This document shows positions 45,897 through 55,363 of a stretch of 64,000 nt of DNA, one piece after another. How positions within the stretch are numbered: position 1 is the first letter of the stretch; every line of letters begins with the position of its first letter. A program made the position numbers and the translations under genes. Source of the DNA: Candidatus Avimonas narfae (GTDB taxonomy: Bacteria > Bacillota > Clostridia > Oscillospirales > Acutalibacteraceae); assembly GCA_904395335.1 (NCBI GenBank), contig CAJFNR010000004.1:1-64000 (forward strand). The letters run 5' to 3'. The notes beneath the pieces are model-generated. The model was given only the letters and a program-made list of their open reading frames with translations, was not told where the DNA came from and ran no database searches.

Positions 45897-46913
45897 ATGA
45901 AAGAAGCTGTAAAAACAACCGCTCCTGCAGCCAAGGCGCCCGTCGATAAGCGGGTGAAGCGCGATCTGCGGCTTTATCACCTGAAACGGGGACTTCCCAA
46001 GGTGGTGTATTCCATCTTCCGGGCGGTGTTCCTGATCTGTATGGCGTATGTTTTGCTGTCTCCCATCCTGATTATGTTGTCCCGTTCGCTTCGTACCTCC
46101 GCCGATATGTTGAATCCCAGCATTGTCTGGATTCCCAGCACCTTTACCCTTGAGAACTTTGGCGTGGCGTATGAGCTAATGGATTACGGCAATACGCTTT
46201 TGCTCACAGGGCGGATCGTTTTGGTGACCACCGTCCTCACGCTGATTTCCTGTTCAATGGCGGGATATGCGCTGGGACGGTATAACCTGAAGATCTCCAA
46301 GCTGTGCATGGTGGTGGCTGTTCTTACCATCGTCGTTCCCATACAGACATACATTATCCCGTACTTCTTCCAGTTCCGGTTCTTTAGTTTCTTTGGAATC
46401 CTCAACGTGGTGGAATGGATCACGGGGAACAGCGATGTTTATCTTCATTTGAACAATACAGAGTTAACCTACTACTTACCGGCGGCATTGGGGGCCGGTT
46501 TGCGGTCGGGCCTATTCGTAATCGTGTTCATGCAGTTCTTTAAGGGATTGCCCAAGGAACTGGAGGACGCTGCCCGCGTGGACGGCTGTTCGGAAGCCCG
46601 GACTTTCATCCAGGTTATGCTGCCTAACGCCGGTTCCGCTTTCCTGGTGGTGTCGCTGTTCTCCATCGTCTGGTACTGGAACGACTACTATTTCGCTCAG
46701 ACGATGATGCAGAGCCAGCAGTTGATGTCCACAAAGATCGGTACCATCCGGACATTGGTCCGAAATATGTCGGGAAGCTGGGGCGATGGGTATTCGGAAA
46801 CGGTGTACGTATATGCGGCTGCACTTCTCTTTATCCTACCGCCGCTGATTCTATATATTATCGTTCAGCGTTTCTTTATCCAGAGTATTGAGCGTACCGG
46901 TATTGTCGGCTGA
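45897..46913 (+). CDS. Carbohydrate ABC transporter permease (pair 2, UgpE/MalG-type)
   Basis: The 338-residue protein has six spans and the EAA loop LEDAARVDGCSEARTFIQVMLPNAGSAF near 222-249. It starts at ATG 45897 with AAAGGAGG at 45881-45888; an ATG at 45876 would overlap the previous stop and has no ribosome site. An extra loop between early spans (about 150-200, QFRFFSFFGILNVVEWITGNSDVYLH) makes it longer than usual (about 280). It ends the operon: a large hairpin at 46931 follows. Confidence 0.87.
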   Translation: MKEAVKTTAPAAKAPVDKRVKRDLRLYHLKRGLPKVVYSIFRAVFLICMAYVLLSPILIMLSRSLRTSADMLNPSIVWIPSTFTLENFGVAYELMDYGNTLLLTGRIVLVTTVLTLISCSMAGYALGRYNLKISKLCMVVAVLTIVVPIQTYIIPYFFQFRFFSFFGILNVVEWITGNSDVYLHLNNTELTYYLPAALGAGLRSGLFVIVFMQFFKGLPKELEDAARVDGCSEARTFIQVMLPNAGSAFLVVSLFSIVWYWNDYYFAQTMMQSQQLMSTKIGTIRTLVRNMSGSWGDGYSETVYVYAAALLFILPPLILYIIVQRFFIQSIERTGIVG

Positions 46914-46930
46914 TCAATAGCGGAATGAGG

Positions 46931-46997
46931 GGAGCACCGCAGCATAGACGTGCAGAGAGAAAATCTGGTATGTCGGCTGCGGTGCTCCTGTTTGTTG
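46931..46997 (+). terminator. Terminator of the importer operon
   Basis: GGAGCACCGCAGC (46931-46943) pairs with GCTGCGGTGCTCC (46976-46988), then TGTTTGTTG. The remaining gap to 47231 holds no gene. Confidence 0.75.
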
Positions 46998-47231
46998 TCT
47001 GATAACGTTTTGTTGGGAGCTGTCTCCCAAACCGTTTTTTAAGACGTGGAAGAAACGATTACGAACTGTTTTGGAGGAGAGCAAGTGCCTTCCCTCCCGA
47101 AAAATTAGATAACTGGTCAACAGGTGAAACAAAAACGCGGCCTATCCGGTTTGGTGATGTGGTCGTCGTGACGACGGCTGCGTTGAGTTTTGTAGCCGGA
47201 TGCCTATTGGATGAAAGAGAGAGGCGATTCG

Positions 47232-48611
47232 ATGGATAGCAAGCAAGTCGTATCTTTTCCCTACGAGGCGTATCCTGAAGAATTTGATATTGTGGTCGTG
47301 GGGGGAGGTACAGCCGGCGCCTTTGCAGGGATTGCGGCAGCTGACTGCGGTAAAAAAGTATTGATTGCGGAGCGGTCCTATATGCTGGGGGGATCCGCCA
47401 CCATGGGCCAGGTAACTCCGCTTATGGCCAACCGCCTGCAGTGGAAGGTCAACTCTTATCTCTCCCTTAAGCTGAAGGAACGGATGACGGCCAACCAGTC
47501 GGCTCATCATCCGGAGGGATGGTTCAGCGGTGCATTCAGCCCGGTGATGCTCCAGGCCGAATTGGAAAAACTGGCGGAGGAGGCCGGTGCCAAAATTTTG
47601 TATGGGGCCGATTTTGTCGGTGTTGGCCGAGAGGGCAACCGGATCGAATGCGTATATGTCAACACCATCAACGGCATACGAAGCATCCGGGCGAAGACCT
47701 TTGTGGACGCTACTGGTGATGCATTGGTGGCTTGGCGTGCAGGCTGCCCTTGCCGCGAGGGCGCAGAAGAAAACGGTAGAAATCAGCCGGCGTCCCTGCG
47801 GTTTGCCGTGGAGGGCGTGGACCAAATGGAGCTCAAAGCCTTTTTGAACCAGATCGGTGCGACCATTCCTATGGATGAGCCCAGTGTGGAGATGGATGCC
47901 CTGATCCTGCAGGAGGATGGGCCAGTTGCCCGTTTGATAAAAGAAGGGATCCGCAACGGGGAGCTGCGGCAGGAGGATGCCGAGTATTTCCAGACTTTTT
48001 CTTCGCCCTGCTATGGCGGTTTGATTTATTTCAACTGTCCCGAAGCTCCCCATGACTTGAATACCGTGGATGCGGATGCCGTGACGGCTATCGTCCTCAA
48101 ATGCCGACAGGCGGCCCTGAGAATCCATCAGTTTATGAAAAAGCATGTCGGTGGATTCGAAAACAGCACCATCAGTTCTTTTGCCGCTATGCCCGGTATC
48201 CGCGAGGGGCGCCGTATTGAGGGTGAATTTCTGCTGACAGCGGAGGATTACAGTAATCGTCTTCGGGCTGATGACGCTGTGGCGCAGACCGGCTATCCGG
48301 TAGACGTACACGGGTATGTCAACGACGACATGGGAGCGCGTCCCATGGGACCGGGCGAATATATGGAGGTTCCTTACCGGTGTATGATCCCGCAGAAGGT
48401 GGATAATCTGCTGGTAGCGGGACGCTGTGTGTCCACTACGTTTGTGGTGCAGTCCGCGATTCGCATTCAGCTGGTATGCCGTGCTTTGGGTGAGGCAGCG
48501 GGGATTGCCAGCGCCATGTCCTGTGATAGCGGAATTCCCGTATCGCAGATAGCGGGTGCCGAGGTTCGGGAAAAGATGATTGCCAAGGGGGCGACCTTCC
48601 AGGATCGCTGA
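47232..48611 (+). CDS. FAD-dependent oxidoreductase
   Basis: The 459-residue protein has the N-terminal FAD motif DIVVVGGGTAGAFAGIAAA (about 19-37) and GGSATMGQVTPLM. The C-terminal AGRCVSTTFVVQSAIRIQLVCRALGEAAGIASAMS is typical of the FAD-oxidoreductase family (PF12831) often found next to sugar-utilisation genes. There is no signal peptide, so it is cytosolic. It may oxidise or reduce a sugar or an aglycone, but no substrate is established. The ATG at 47232 is chosen for GAGAGAGG; a start at 47211 has poorer support. It lies after the importer terminator, in its own transcript, and is followed by a strong terminator. Confidence 0.82.
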   Translation: MDSKQVVSFPYEAYPEEFDIVVVGGGTAGAFAGIAAADCGKKVLIAERSYMLGGSATMGQVTPLMANRLQWKVNSYLSLKLKERMTANQSAHHPEGWFSGAFSPVMLQAELEKLAEEAGAKILYGADFVGVGREGNRIECVYVNTINGIRSIRAKTFVDATGDALVAWRAGCPCREGAEENGRNQPASLRFAVEGVDQMELKAFLNQIGATIPMDEPSVEMDALILQEDGPVARLIKEGIRNGELRQEDAEYFQTFSSPCYGGLIYFNCPEAPHDLNTVDADAVTAIVLKCRQAALRIHQFMKKHVGGFENSTISSFAAMPGIREGRRIEGEFLLTAEDYSNRLRADDAVAQTGYPVDVHGYVNDDMGARPMGPGEYMEVPYRCMIPQKVDNLLVAGRCVSTTFVVQSAIRIQLVCRALGEAAGIASAMSCDSGIPVSQIAGAEVREKMIAKGATFQDR

Positions 48612-48636
48612 TAGAGACGGATTGGATGGTGTCCCG

Positions 48637-48694
48637 AAAAAAAGAAATCCGCTGCAGGAGGAACAGTGTTCCGGGGCAGCGGATTTCTTTTTTT
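48637..48694 (+). terminator. Rho-independent terminator
   Basis: AAAAAGAAATCCGCTGC pairs with GCAGCGGATTTCTTTTTTT; the inner arm adds GGAACA/TGTTCC. It is probably bidirectional. Confidence 0.9.
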
Positions 48695-48959
48695 CGGGGG
48701 AGACAAAACAATGCCGGTTTGCGGCTAGGGCAGGGGCTATGAATGGCTTCCCGGCGCAGAGGTATTGAAAGGAAAAGACACGGTCCATGTTGCCGTTGAA
48801 AAATTCTGTCTGCTATCCAATTAGGTACGGCTTTATGCCCGCGCGTTTTTTCCCTGTAGAGGAATAGTCTTTGTAGTCGATATGCTGTCCCCCGATTTCA
48901 GTACAGTAAATGATCTATGGTAAAGGCGATGAAGAAGTCAAGAAAAATAACAAAAGTGC

Positions 48960-48988
48960 TGTACAAAATCAATGAAAAAGTGTATAAT
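48960..48988 (+). promoter_or_regulatory. Promoter of solute-binding paralogue 3
   Basis: TGTACA (48960-48965), 17-base spacer, TATAAT (48983-48988). The flanks resemble the paralogue 2 promoter. The leader to 49133 is AT-rich and contains a TTGACA near 49071 without a matching -10 element. Confidence 0.7.
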
Positions 48989-49133
48989 AAACAAAAAGCA
49001 TTTCCGCTATAGAGAGTCAAAAGAATCCAGCAACCGGAACTCGTCGGAATATTCAAGGATCCGTAAAAAATTGACAGGCGCTTTTCCTAACTTCGTCCCC
49101 GATACAATTTTTTATATAACGGAGGGAATGAGT

Positions 49134-50534
49134 ATGAAAAGAGTGTTGAGCGCGGTCTTAGCTGCAGCGGTATGTGTCTTTATGACCGGTGTTCTTTCCG
49201 GTTGCGATGAGGACAAACACGGGTCGGGCGATGGAGTCGAGTACAACATTCAGGCGACGGGAAAGTATTCCGATGGGATCATGTTGCCCAATCTGACAAC
49301 GGAGCAGTCGGAGCTCCATATCCTGATGTCCATGTCCTATGATCAGATCGTGGCTCTGGAGACGGAGAATGCTCCTCAGCCGCAGGTTCAGGCCACGAAT
49401 ATTTGGAAAAACGCTTATGGTACGGACATTGTGGTGGACGTGGTATCGGAGGCTCAGCAGACCGAGTGGCTGTCCACGGCCGTGGCGTCCGGCACCTCTC
49501 CCGATATCATTCCGTCCAATTTCCCGTTGTGGTCTGCCCGAGGGCTGGTGGCCAACGTGGACGATGAAAAATTTGCCCCGTATCTGGATCTGGATGATGA
49601 AGAATTGGGCTTTGATAAGGAGCGGATGGCTCAGTACAATTTCCAGGGGCATCCTCAGTGGGCCATCGTGGAAGAGCCACAAATGTACTATACCGTCTAT
49701 AACAGGACCAAATTTGAGATTCTGGGCGAAAAGACGCCTATGGATTATTATTTGGACGGGGACAAATGGACGTGGTCTCAGTTTGTGGAAACTGCCAAGG
49801 CCATGACCGATGCGGACGCCGGTGAATATGGTTTCACTGGCTGGATGCTCTTCCCCTATACGGCGCCGTATCCGATGCTGACCCTGGACGCGGAAACCGG
49901 CCAGGCCGCACTGCAGATCGACAACGAGAAGTATGTCGGCTGGATGACGGACGTCTACAATTTCTATCAGCGCGATCAAGCGGGACGCCGTAGCTATGAT
50001 TTGCAAAACTGGCGAACCACTTTTCCGGGCGGTACTGACGCAATGGTCTTTGCTCACCTGTCCGATTATGAAAAGATCGTGAAGATGGCCAAGGAACTGG
50101 AAAGCGGCGAATTCGGCATTGCCCCGTACCCAATTTACGACAGAGGCGGCGAAACGGAGCGCATCGTTCCGGCTTATTTGTGGGCATACTGTATTTCCTC
50201 CGGCGCCCTGCACCCAGAAGCAGCGGCTACTTATATCCGGCTGGAGATTCTGGTTCGAAACAACATTAAGGAGGCCCATCCGGGCCGCGGCTACCTGGAT
50301 ACTGTCCTGACGGAGGATGAGCAGAAGATGCTGGAAGATACCGCCGATGATCAGGTCATCATGGAAAAGATCCAGGGGATTGGCGACTGCTACAACATTC
50401 TGGATACCCAGCTGGTTCCCCCGATTTACTACAACGCCAACGAGACTTCTGTCCAGGCAGAAATCGATGCCGTCAGGCCCTTGCTGCAGGCGGAGATCGA
50501 CGACTACAACAGCGAATTGGCGGAGCGCGGCTGA
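49134..50534 (+). CDS. Sugar ABC transporter solute-binding lipoprotein (paralogue 3)
   Basis: This 466-residue close paralogue of the 34013 product has a lipobox VLSGC and the same stretches throughout (YNIQATGKYSDGIMLPNLT, IWKNAYGTDIVVDVV, FVETAKAMTDADAGEYGF, NSELAERG). It has a three-residue deletion: IIPSNFPLW versus IIPANSMTYPLW. The start ATG at 49134 has GGAGGG 7 bases upstream, the same spacing as paralogue 2; a long frame from 48972 would run through the promoter. It is separated from the importer operon by the FAD enzyme and two terminators, so its transcription is separate. The ligand is unknown. Confidence 0.84.
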   Translation: MKRVLSAVLAAAVCVFMTGVLSGCDEDKHGSGDGVEYNIQATGKYSDGIMLPNLTTEQSELHILMSMSYDQIVALETENAPQPQVQATNIWKNAYGTDIVVDVVSEAQQTEWLSTAVASGTSPDIIPSNFPLWSARGLVANVDDEKFAPYLDLDDEELGFDKERMAQYNFQGHPQWAIVEEPQMYYTVYNRTKFEILGEKTPMDYYLDGDKWTWSQFVETAKAMTDADAGEYGFTGWMLFPYTAPYPMLTLDAETGQAALQIDNEKYVGWMTDVYNFYQRDQAGRRSYDLQNWRTTFPGGTDAMVFAHLSDYEKIVKMAKELESGEFGIAPYPIYDRGGETERIVPAYLWAYCISSGALHPEAAATYIRLEILVRNNIKEAHPGRGYLDTVLTEDEQKMLEDTADDQVIMEKIQGIGDCYNILDTQLVPPIYYNANETSVQAEIDAVRPLLQAEIDDYNSELAERG

Positions 50535-50617
50535 GAATAAGCACGCCGCATAATTGCGAAAGCCCTTCTCCGGAACCGTCGGAGATACACCTATTTCAGG
50601 AAAGAGAGGATGCCGCT

Positions 50618-51367
50618 GTGATACGGGTAGGCGATGTCGAGGGGGTTCTTGACCAGTGGGCTCCCTTTTCGTCAGCGGAGGATTGGGACAATGTAGGGTT
50701 GCTGGTGGGGAACAGGGAAATGACGGTGACAGGGATCCTGACCTCCCTGGATATTACCCCGGAGGTAATCGTACAGGCGCGAAAGGCCGGGGCCAATGTC
50801 GTAGTAGCCCACCATCCGGTGATTTTTGCTCCGCTGCGGCGCATCGATTCCTGTTCTGTGCCCTCACAGCTTCTTGCGGCCGGAATGGCGGCGTTATGTG
50901 TGCATACCAATATGGACCGGGCGCCGGGGGGCGTCAACGACATCCTTGCGGCGCAACTTGGGCTGAGCGACATTCGGGAGGAGGAAGGTCTTTGCCGCAC
51001 GGGGACCCTTTCCCGGGAGATGGCGCCGGAAGATTTCGCCGCCCACGTGATGCGGTGCCTGGGGACGGCAGTGCGAATCTCCCCGGGGAACGCCATGGTG
51101 CACTCGGTAGGACTGTGCAGCGGTGCGGGGGGCGATTACCTGCTTCATCTGGCGGAGCTTGGCGTTCAGGGGCTGATCACGGGAGAAATAAAACACCACG
51201 AATGGCTGGAGCTGTCCCGCTGCGGGGCAACTGTAGTGGAAGCGGGGCATTTCGATACGGAGATAGGGATTGCCGCGGAGCTGGCACGGCGCCTGTCCGA
51301 GGCCTTTACCGACCTTACAGTGGTGCAGGCTGTTGAGCAGTGTCCTTACCGCACCTTATCTCAATAA
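50618..51367 (+). CDS. Nif3-like dinuclear-metal-centre protein
   Basis: The 249-residue protein is the short form of Nif3 (YqfO family). Motifs: WDNVGLLVGN near 22-31, ANVVVAHHPVIFAPLRRI (about 58-75) with paired histidines that bind metal, the mid-chain MNDILA-like VCVHTNMDRAPGGVND, and the C-terminal GITGEIKHHEWLE and EAGHFDTEIG. The function of Nif3 is unsettled; a GTP cyclohydrolase-like or nucleotide phosphatase role has been proposed in some species. In Firmicutes it usually follows trmK, but here trmK is at 4710. The GTG start follows GAAAGAGAGGAT. It lies between transport and glycoside genes and is likely unrelated to them. Confidence 0.86.
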   Translation: MIRVGDVEGVLDQWAPFSSAEDWDNVGLLVGNREMTVTGILTSLDITPEVIVQARKAGANVVVAHHPVIFAPLRRIDSCSVPSQLLAAGMAALCVHTNMDRAPGGVNDILAAQLGLSDIREEEGLCRTGTLSREMAPEDFAAHVMRCLGTAVRISPGNAMVHSVGLCSGAGGDYLLHLAELGVQGLITGEIKHHEWLELSRCGATVVEAGHFDTEIGIAAELARRLSEAFTDLTVVQAVEQCPYRTLSQ

Positions 51368-51447
51368 AGCCATAGACGGATGGCTTTCGTTTGGCATTCC
51401 TCGGCGAAGGTGGCAACACATTTGCCGGAAATCTTAGGAGGAACAGT

Positions 51448-53241
51448 ATGAAACAGAAGAAAAAGCGTCTCGCCATGGCCTTGCTTTCCCTGACAGCGGT
51501 CTGTTCGTGTCTGACTCTGTCTGGGTGTGAGGTCACCGATCTGCCGGTGGATCCGTCAGCTGACCCGACCTCAACACAGGCGGCATCCACCACTACGACC
51601 GGGACCTCCGGCACCCAGACCTCATCATCTGCGACGACGGGCACTACGGCGCCAACACCGGGAGGTTCTATGGATCTGGTGGATGAGCAGTATACGGACG
51701 GCCTCTCCGCCATTACCGAGGTGGAGCTGTATGAAAACGGGGAGCTCTCCCATCGGGACAGCTTGGTGGAAAGCCATGACAACAAGGTGATGTATTACAC
51801 CGATACGGTCAAACGGGTGATCAATTACACGGACGGGTATTACATCGATATTCCCACAGGATGGCAGCCGGATTATTCTCTCAGCCCGATTCGGTCCCGG
51901 TATGAGGACGAACGTTCGGTGCTGACGGTTACCAAGGAAGAGATGATCTATGCCGAAGGATACGACTTCTTCCTGGAGGAGTGCTTTTTCCGGCATATTA
52001 AAAATACGGAGTATCTGCGCAATAACAATATTTCCATGATCAAACCGTCCCATACGGAGCAGTATGGCCGGTACACGGCGGAATATGTCCATCTGCGGCT
52101 GGAGGATGTGGAGCCGGGAACGCTTAATTATTACGATTACTGTATTCTGTATGACCCCGACGACACCACCTTCTTCTACTTTATGCTTAAGTCACTGGAT
52201 GAGCCGGATCTGGCCTCTATTGTGGAATCCTTTACTCAGATCGAGACCATGGGCCAGGCAGTTTACAACGTATCCTATACCCCCACGATTCCCTCCAATT
52301 GGTCGGAAGAAACCAAGGCGTACTATGAACAGCTCTGTTCTCAGGATGAGGTGGACTGGGGAATCTTTACCAATGGGTTGAAAAACGGAAGCCTAGACAC
52401 GGTGGTACCTGGATTTGAGGAAAAAACGGATTACAAATTGCCGGTGGTGGCGGATTACATCCATCTGACGGAGGTGTTTCCCACCGCCTTGGCGGAGCAG
52501 GTGTCAGCGGAGGGACGGGTGTTCCAGCTGTCGCTGCAGTACACGGACACCAACAACAGCATGCTCAATTCCCGCACAGCTTCCCTGGAGGTGTACCGCG
52601 GGCATATGGATAACCGTCTGCGGCTCATCGCCCGGCAGATCAAGGCGTACGGCAAGCCCATGCTGTTCCGACTGAACAATGAGATGAACACCGACTGGAC
52701 CAGCTACGGTGGCCTGATCAATCTGCTGGATCCCGATATTTTTATCGCCGGTTGGGAAAGACTGTATACGATTTTTGAGGAAGAGGGCGTGGACAACTGC
52801 ATCTGGATTTTCAATCCCACCAGCGGCAGCTATCCGCCCTGCAACTGGGCCAATTATCTCAATTACATGCCCCCTGCTGAGCATGTTCACATGCTCGGTC
52901 TGACCGAATACGTTTCCGGACACTCCGGTTTCCCGTCCTTTGAAAGCCTGTACGGGCCGATGGAAGAAAAATATATGCCTTTCTTCGGTGAGTATCCCTG
53001 GATCATCGGCGAGTTCGCCTGTGGTACCGATGACGGCACCAAGCTGGTGGAGCAGGCAACCTGGGTGGAGGAAATGTTTGATTGCTTTGAGCGCAAGGAA
53101 TTCCCCAATATCAAGGTGGCGGTCTGGTTCAGTGGCAACGATTACAACAGCGACGGAACCATCCGCAACAATTATGAGATCAATCAAAACAATCCTCTGC
53201 TAATGGAGGCGTTCCGCGACGGCTTTGCCCGTACGCATTAA
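51448..53241 (+). CDS. GH26-like glycoside hydrolase lipoprotein (paralogue A)
   Basis: The 597-residue lipoprotein has a lipobox LSGC, then a Thr-rich linker (about 30-80) and an N-terminal beta domain of unknown kind (about 85-275; INYTDGYYIDIPTGWQPDYSL). A (beta/alpha)8 domain of GH26 (clan GH-A) type (about 280-597) follows. The acid/base Glu412 lies in FRLNNEMNTDW and the nucleophile Glu522 in IIGEFACG, 110 residues apart. GH26 enzymes are mainly beta-mannanases, but some act on other beta-glycans, so the substrate is inferred. The start ATG follows TAGGAGGAACAGT. Paralogues B (53537) and C (55364) follow. It is exposed on the cell surface. Confidence 0.83.
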   Translation: MKQKKKRLAMALLSLTAVCSCLTLSGCEVTDLPVDPSADPTSTQAASTTTTGTSGTQTSSSATTGTTAPTPGGSMDLVDEQYTDGLSAITEVELYENGELSHRDSLVESHDNKVMYYTDTVKRVINYTDGYYIDIPTGWQPDYSLSPIRSRYEDERSVLTVTKEEMIYAEGYDFFLEECFFRHIKNTEYLRNNNISMIKPSHTEQYGRYTAEYVHLRLEDVEPGTLNYYDYCILYDPDDTTFFYFMLKSLDEPDLASIVESFTQIETMGQAVYNVSYTPTIPSNWSEETKAYYEQLCSQDEVDWGIFTNGLKNGSLDTVVPGFEEKTDYKLPVVADYIHLTEVFPTALAEQVSAEGRVFQLSLQYTDTNNSMLNSRTASLEVYRGHMDNRLRLIARQIKAYGKPMLFRLNNEMNTDWTSYGGLINLLDPDIFIAGWERLYTIFEEEGVDNCIWIFNPTSGSYPPCNWANYLNYMPPAEHVHMLGLTEYVSGHSGFPSFESLYGPMEEKYMPFFGEYPWIIGEFACGTDDGTKLVEQATWVEEMFDCFERKEFPNIKVAVWFSGNDYNSDGTIRNNYEINQNNPLLMEAFRDGFARTH

Positions 53242-53394
53242 CGCAATCCCCGGATCATAACACAGCGGCTGTTTTCGGCTCCCCAGGCCTTCCGGTCGGG
53301 AGAACGGAAGGCAGCCGCTTTCCGCTTCTCAGGGATACCTCGCGGGTCTGGGGAAGCCGTGGGCAAATGAAAAGCTCCCTATTTGGCAGGCCTA

Positions 53395-53427
53395 CAAAAA
53401 AGGGAGGGCGATTTCCCCCTTTTTTGG
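53395..53427 (+). terminator. Hairpin terminator
   Basis: AAAAAAGGG and CCCTTTTTT flank a GGGCG-ATTTC core. It lies about 155 bases past paralogue A; an earlier hairpin may also act. Confidence 0.65.
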
Positions 53428-53437
53428 GAAAAAACGC

Positions 53438-53466
53438 TTGTAAAAGAAGGCGGGATTTGGTATAAA
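53438..53466 (+). promoter_or_regulatory. Promoter of GH26-like paralogue B
   Basis: TTGTAA (53438-53443), 17-base spacer, TATAAA (53461-53466), about 70 bases before the start. Confidence 0.7.
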
Positions 53467-53536
53467 GTATAGGAGGCAAAGCCGGCGGGAATTTTGCTTC
53501 GGCGAGCCAGGCTTATTGTTATGAAGAGGTGAAAAT

Positions 53537-55258
53537 ATGAAGAAATTCAGACGGACGGTTTCCGTCCTGGCGGCGTCTTGCCTGTTTCTGAGCTGTGTTG
53601 CTCTGGCGGGGTGTGGGGATTCCTCAGACGGGCCGCAGGGCGATGCACCCAGTGAGGAGGAGCTGACCGCTGTGCGGGAGGAGCTTCAGAACCCCGACCA
53701 CATGGAGGGCCTGGGCGAGCTGACGAAAATGGAGCACTATGAGAATGGTGTACGTATTGCCGGCGACGAGCTTGTAGAGGCAAAGGACAACAAGATGATT
53801 TACTACACAGCAGACGAGAAACGTGTAGTCAATTTTAGCGACGGATACATAATCGATCTGGGCCTGGACTGGGTCCCAGATTTCTCCCTAAGTCCGGTTC
53901 GTACCCGGTACACCACCGATCAGGCGGTGTTGACCATTACGACAGAGACCAATTCCTACGACTGGACGATGGATGAGTTTATCGAAGGGAACTTCACCAA
54001 ATTCATCACCAGCTCCAAATTCCGCAAGGCCAATAACATTGAGCAGACTAAAGAGCCGTATACCAAGACAGTGGGCGAATATACGGCGACCTTCTACAAT
54101 ATGGAGCTGAAGGATTGCCCGGCTGATGTGATGAGCCATTATACTTATGCCTTTATTACGCAGGGTGAGTCCAAGGATTTCTGGTTTTTTACGTTGAAAT
54201 ATCAGGACGGCGCTCAGGTGGATCTGGAGCCCATTGTGGACTCCTTCCAGAAGATCCGCGTCCGTGGTGTAGGCGTATACAGCAAAACCTTTGAGCTGAA
54301 GGTGCCAGATTTCTGGTCGGATGAGACCAAGGAGTATTATGAAAGGCTTCGGAATCAGGATCACATTGATTGGGGCTTTTTCGGCAATCAGCTGGAAAAG
54401 GTGGGAATGAAATACGAGCTTCCCATTATCGAACAGCGGTTAAACTACAAATTCCCGGTGATTTCCCAGTACGTCCACTATGCTACCTCCGAGTTCCCCG
54501 TTAAGCTGGGGGAGATGGTCAAGGAGGAGGGCCGCCAGCTGCAGCTGACCTATCAATATACCACCTCCAACAATACGGAGCTGGACGGCTATACGCCGAC
54601 ATTGGATATCTACCGCGGAAAGTGTGACGACACGCTGCGGGAATTCGCCCGGCAAATCAAGGAATACGGCGATCCGGTGCTGTTCCGTCTGAACAATGAG
54701 ATGAATACCGACTGGACCAGCTACTGCGGGATGGTCAACATGATCGACCCGGATATTTTTATCGAAACCTGGGTGCGCCTGTACAAGATCTTTGAAGAGG
54801 AGGGCGTGGACAACTGTATCTGGATATTCAACCCCTTTGACGGCAGCTATCCGCCCTGTAACTGGGCCAATTTCATCAACTACATGCCCGACTCCGAATA
54901 CGTGCAGATGATCGGCCTGACAGGCTACGAGTCGGGGAAGCAGAGCTTCCGTTCCTTCCGCACGATCTACGATGAGATTGAAAAGAATTACGAGCCCTTC
55001 TTTATGGACTGGCCCTGGATCATTTCCGAGTTCGGCTGCGGCAGCGGCGACGGCACCAAGCTGGAGGAACAGGCTACCTGGGTGAAGGAGATGTTCGACT
55101 GCTTTGAAGAAGGACGCTATTCCAACATCAAGGTGGCGGTCTGGTTCAGCGGAAACGACTATAACGCTGATGGCACCATCTCCAATTATTACGCCATCGA
55201 TAAGGACAACAAGCTGTTCATGAAGGCTTTCAAACAAGGCCTGGAACGCACGCAGTAA
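53537..55258 (+). CDS. GH26-like glycoside hydrolase lipoprotein (paralogue B)
   Basis: The 573-residue lipoprotein has a lipobox ALAGC and no long Thr-rich linker, unlike paralogue A. The N-terminal domain (about 65-240) and the GH26-type barrel (about 245-573) follow the same plan. Glu388 in FRLNNEMNTDW is the predicted acid/base and Glu498 in IISEFGCG the nucleophile; the spacing is the same 110 residues. It has its own promoter (53438), so it is transcribed independently of A. The next paralogue follows about 105 bases after the stop. The start follows GAAGAGGTGAAAAT. Substrate unknown; the three enzymes may act on successive glycan sizes. Confidence 0.83.
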   Translation: MKKFRRTVSVLAASCLFLSCVALAGCGDSSDGPQGDAPSEEELTAVREELQNPDHMEGLGELTKMEHYENGVRIAGDELVEAKDNKMIYYTADEKRVVNFSDGYIIDLGLDWVPDFSLSPVRTRYTTDQAVLTITTETNSYDWTMDEFIEGNFTKFITSSKFRKANNIEQTKEPYTKTVGEYTATFYNMELKDCPADVMSHYTYAFITQGESKDFWFFTLKYQDGAQVDLEPIVDSFQKIRVRGVGVYSKTFELKVPDFWSDETKEYYERLRNQDHIDWGFFGNQLEKVGMKYELPIIEQRLNYKFPVISQYVHYATSEFPVKLGEMVKEEGRQLQLTYQYTTSNNTELDGYTPTLDIYRGKCDDTLREFARQIKEYGDPVLFRLNNEMNTDWTSYCGMVNMIDPDIFIETWVRLYKIFEEEGVDNCIWIFNPFDGSYPPCNWANFINYMPDSEYVQMIGLTGYESGKQSFRSFRTIYDEIEKNYEPFFMDWPWIISEFGCGSGDGTKLEEQATWVKEMFDCFEEGRYSNIKVAVWFSGNDYNADGTISNYYAIDKDNKLFMKAFKQGLERTQ

Positions 55259-55363
55259 CCCGGTCCATTCGATATTCGCGCCGGATGGGGGCTCCCCTTC
55301 CGGCGCGGACTTTTCAGGAAAGAGAAGTGCCTAACAAATTTCACATCTGAGAGAAGGGTTAGC

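Noticed and set aside
48972..49133. N-terminal extension of solute-binding paralogue 3
   Set aside because: It runs through the promoter and has no hydrophobic signal; ATG 49134 starts the lipoprotein signal with a good ribosome site.
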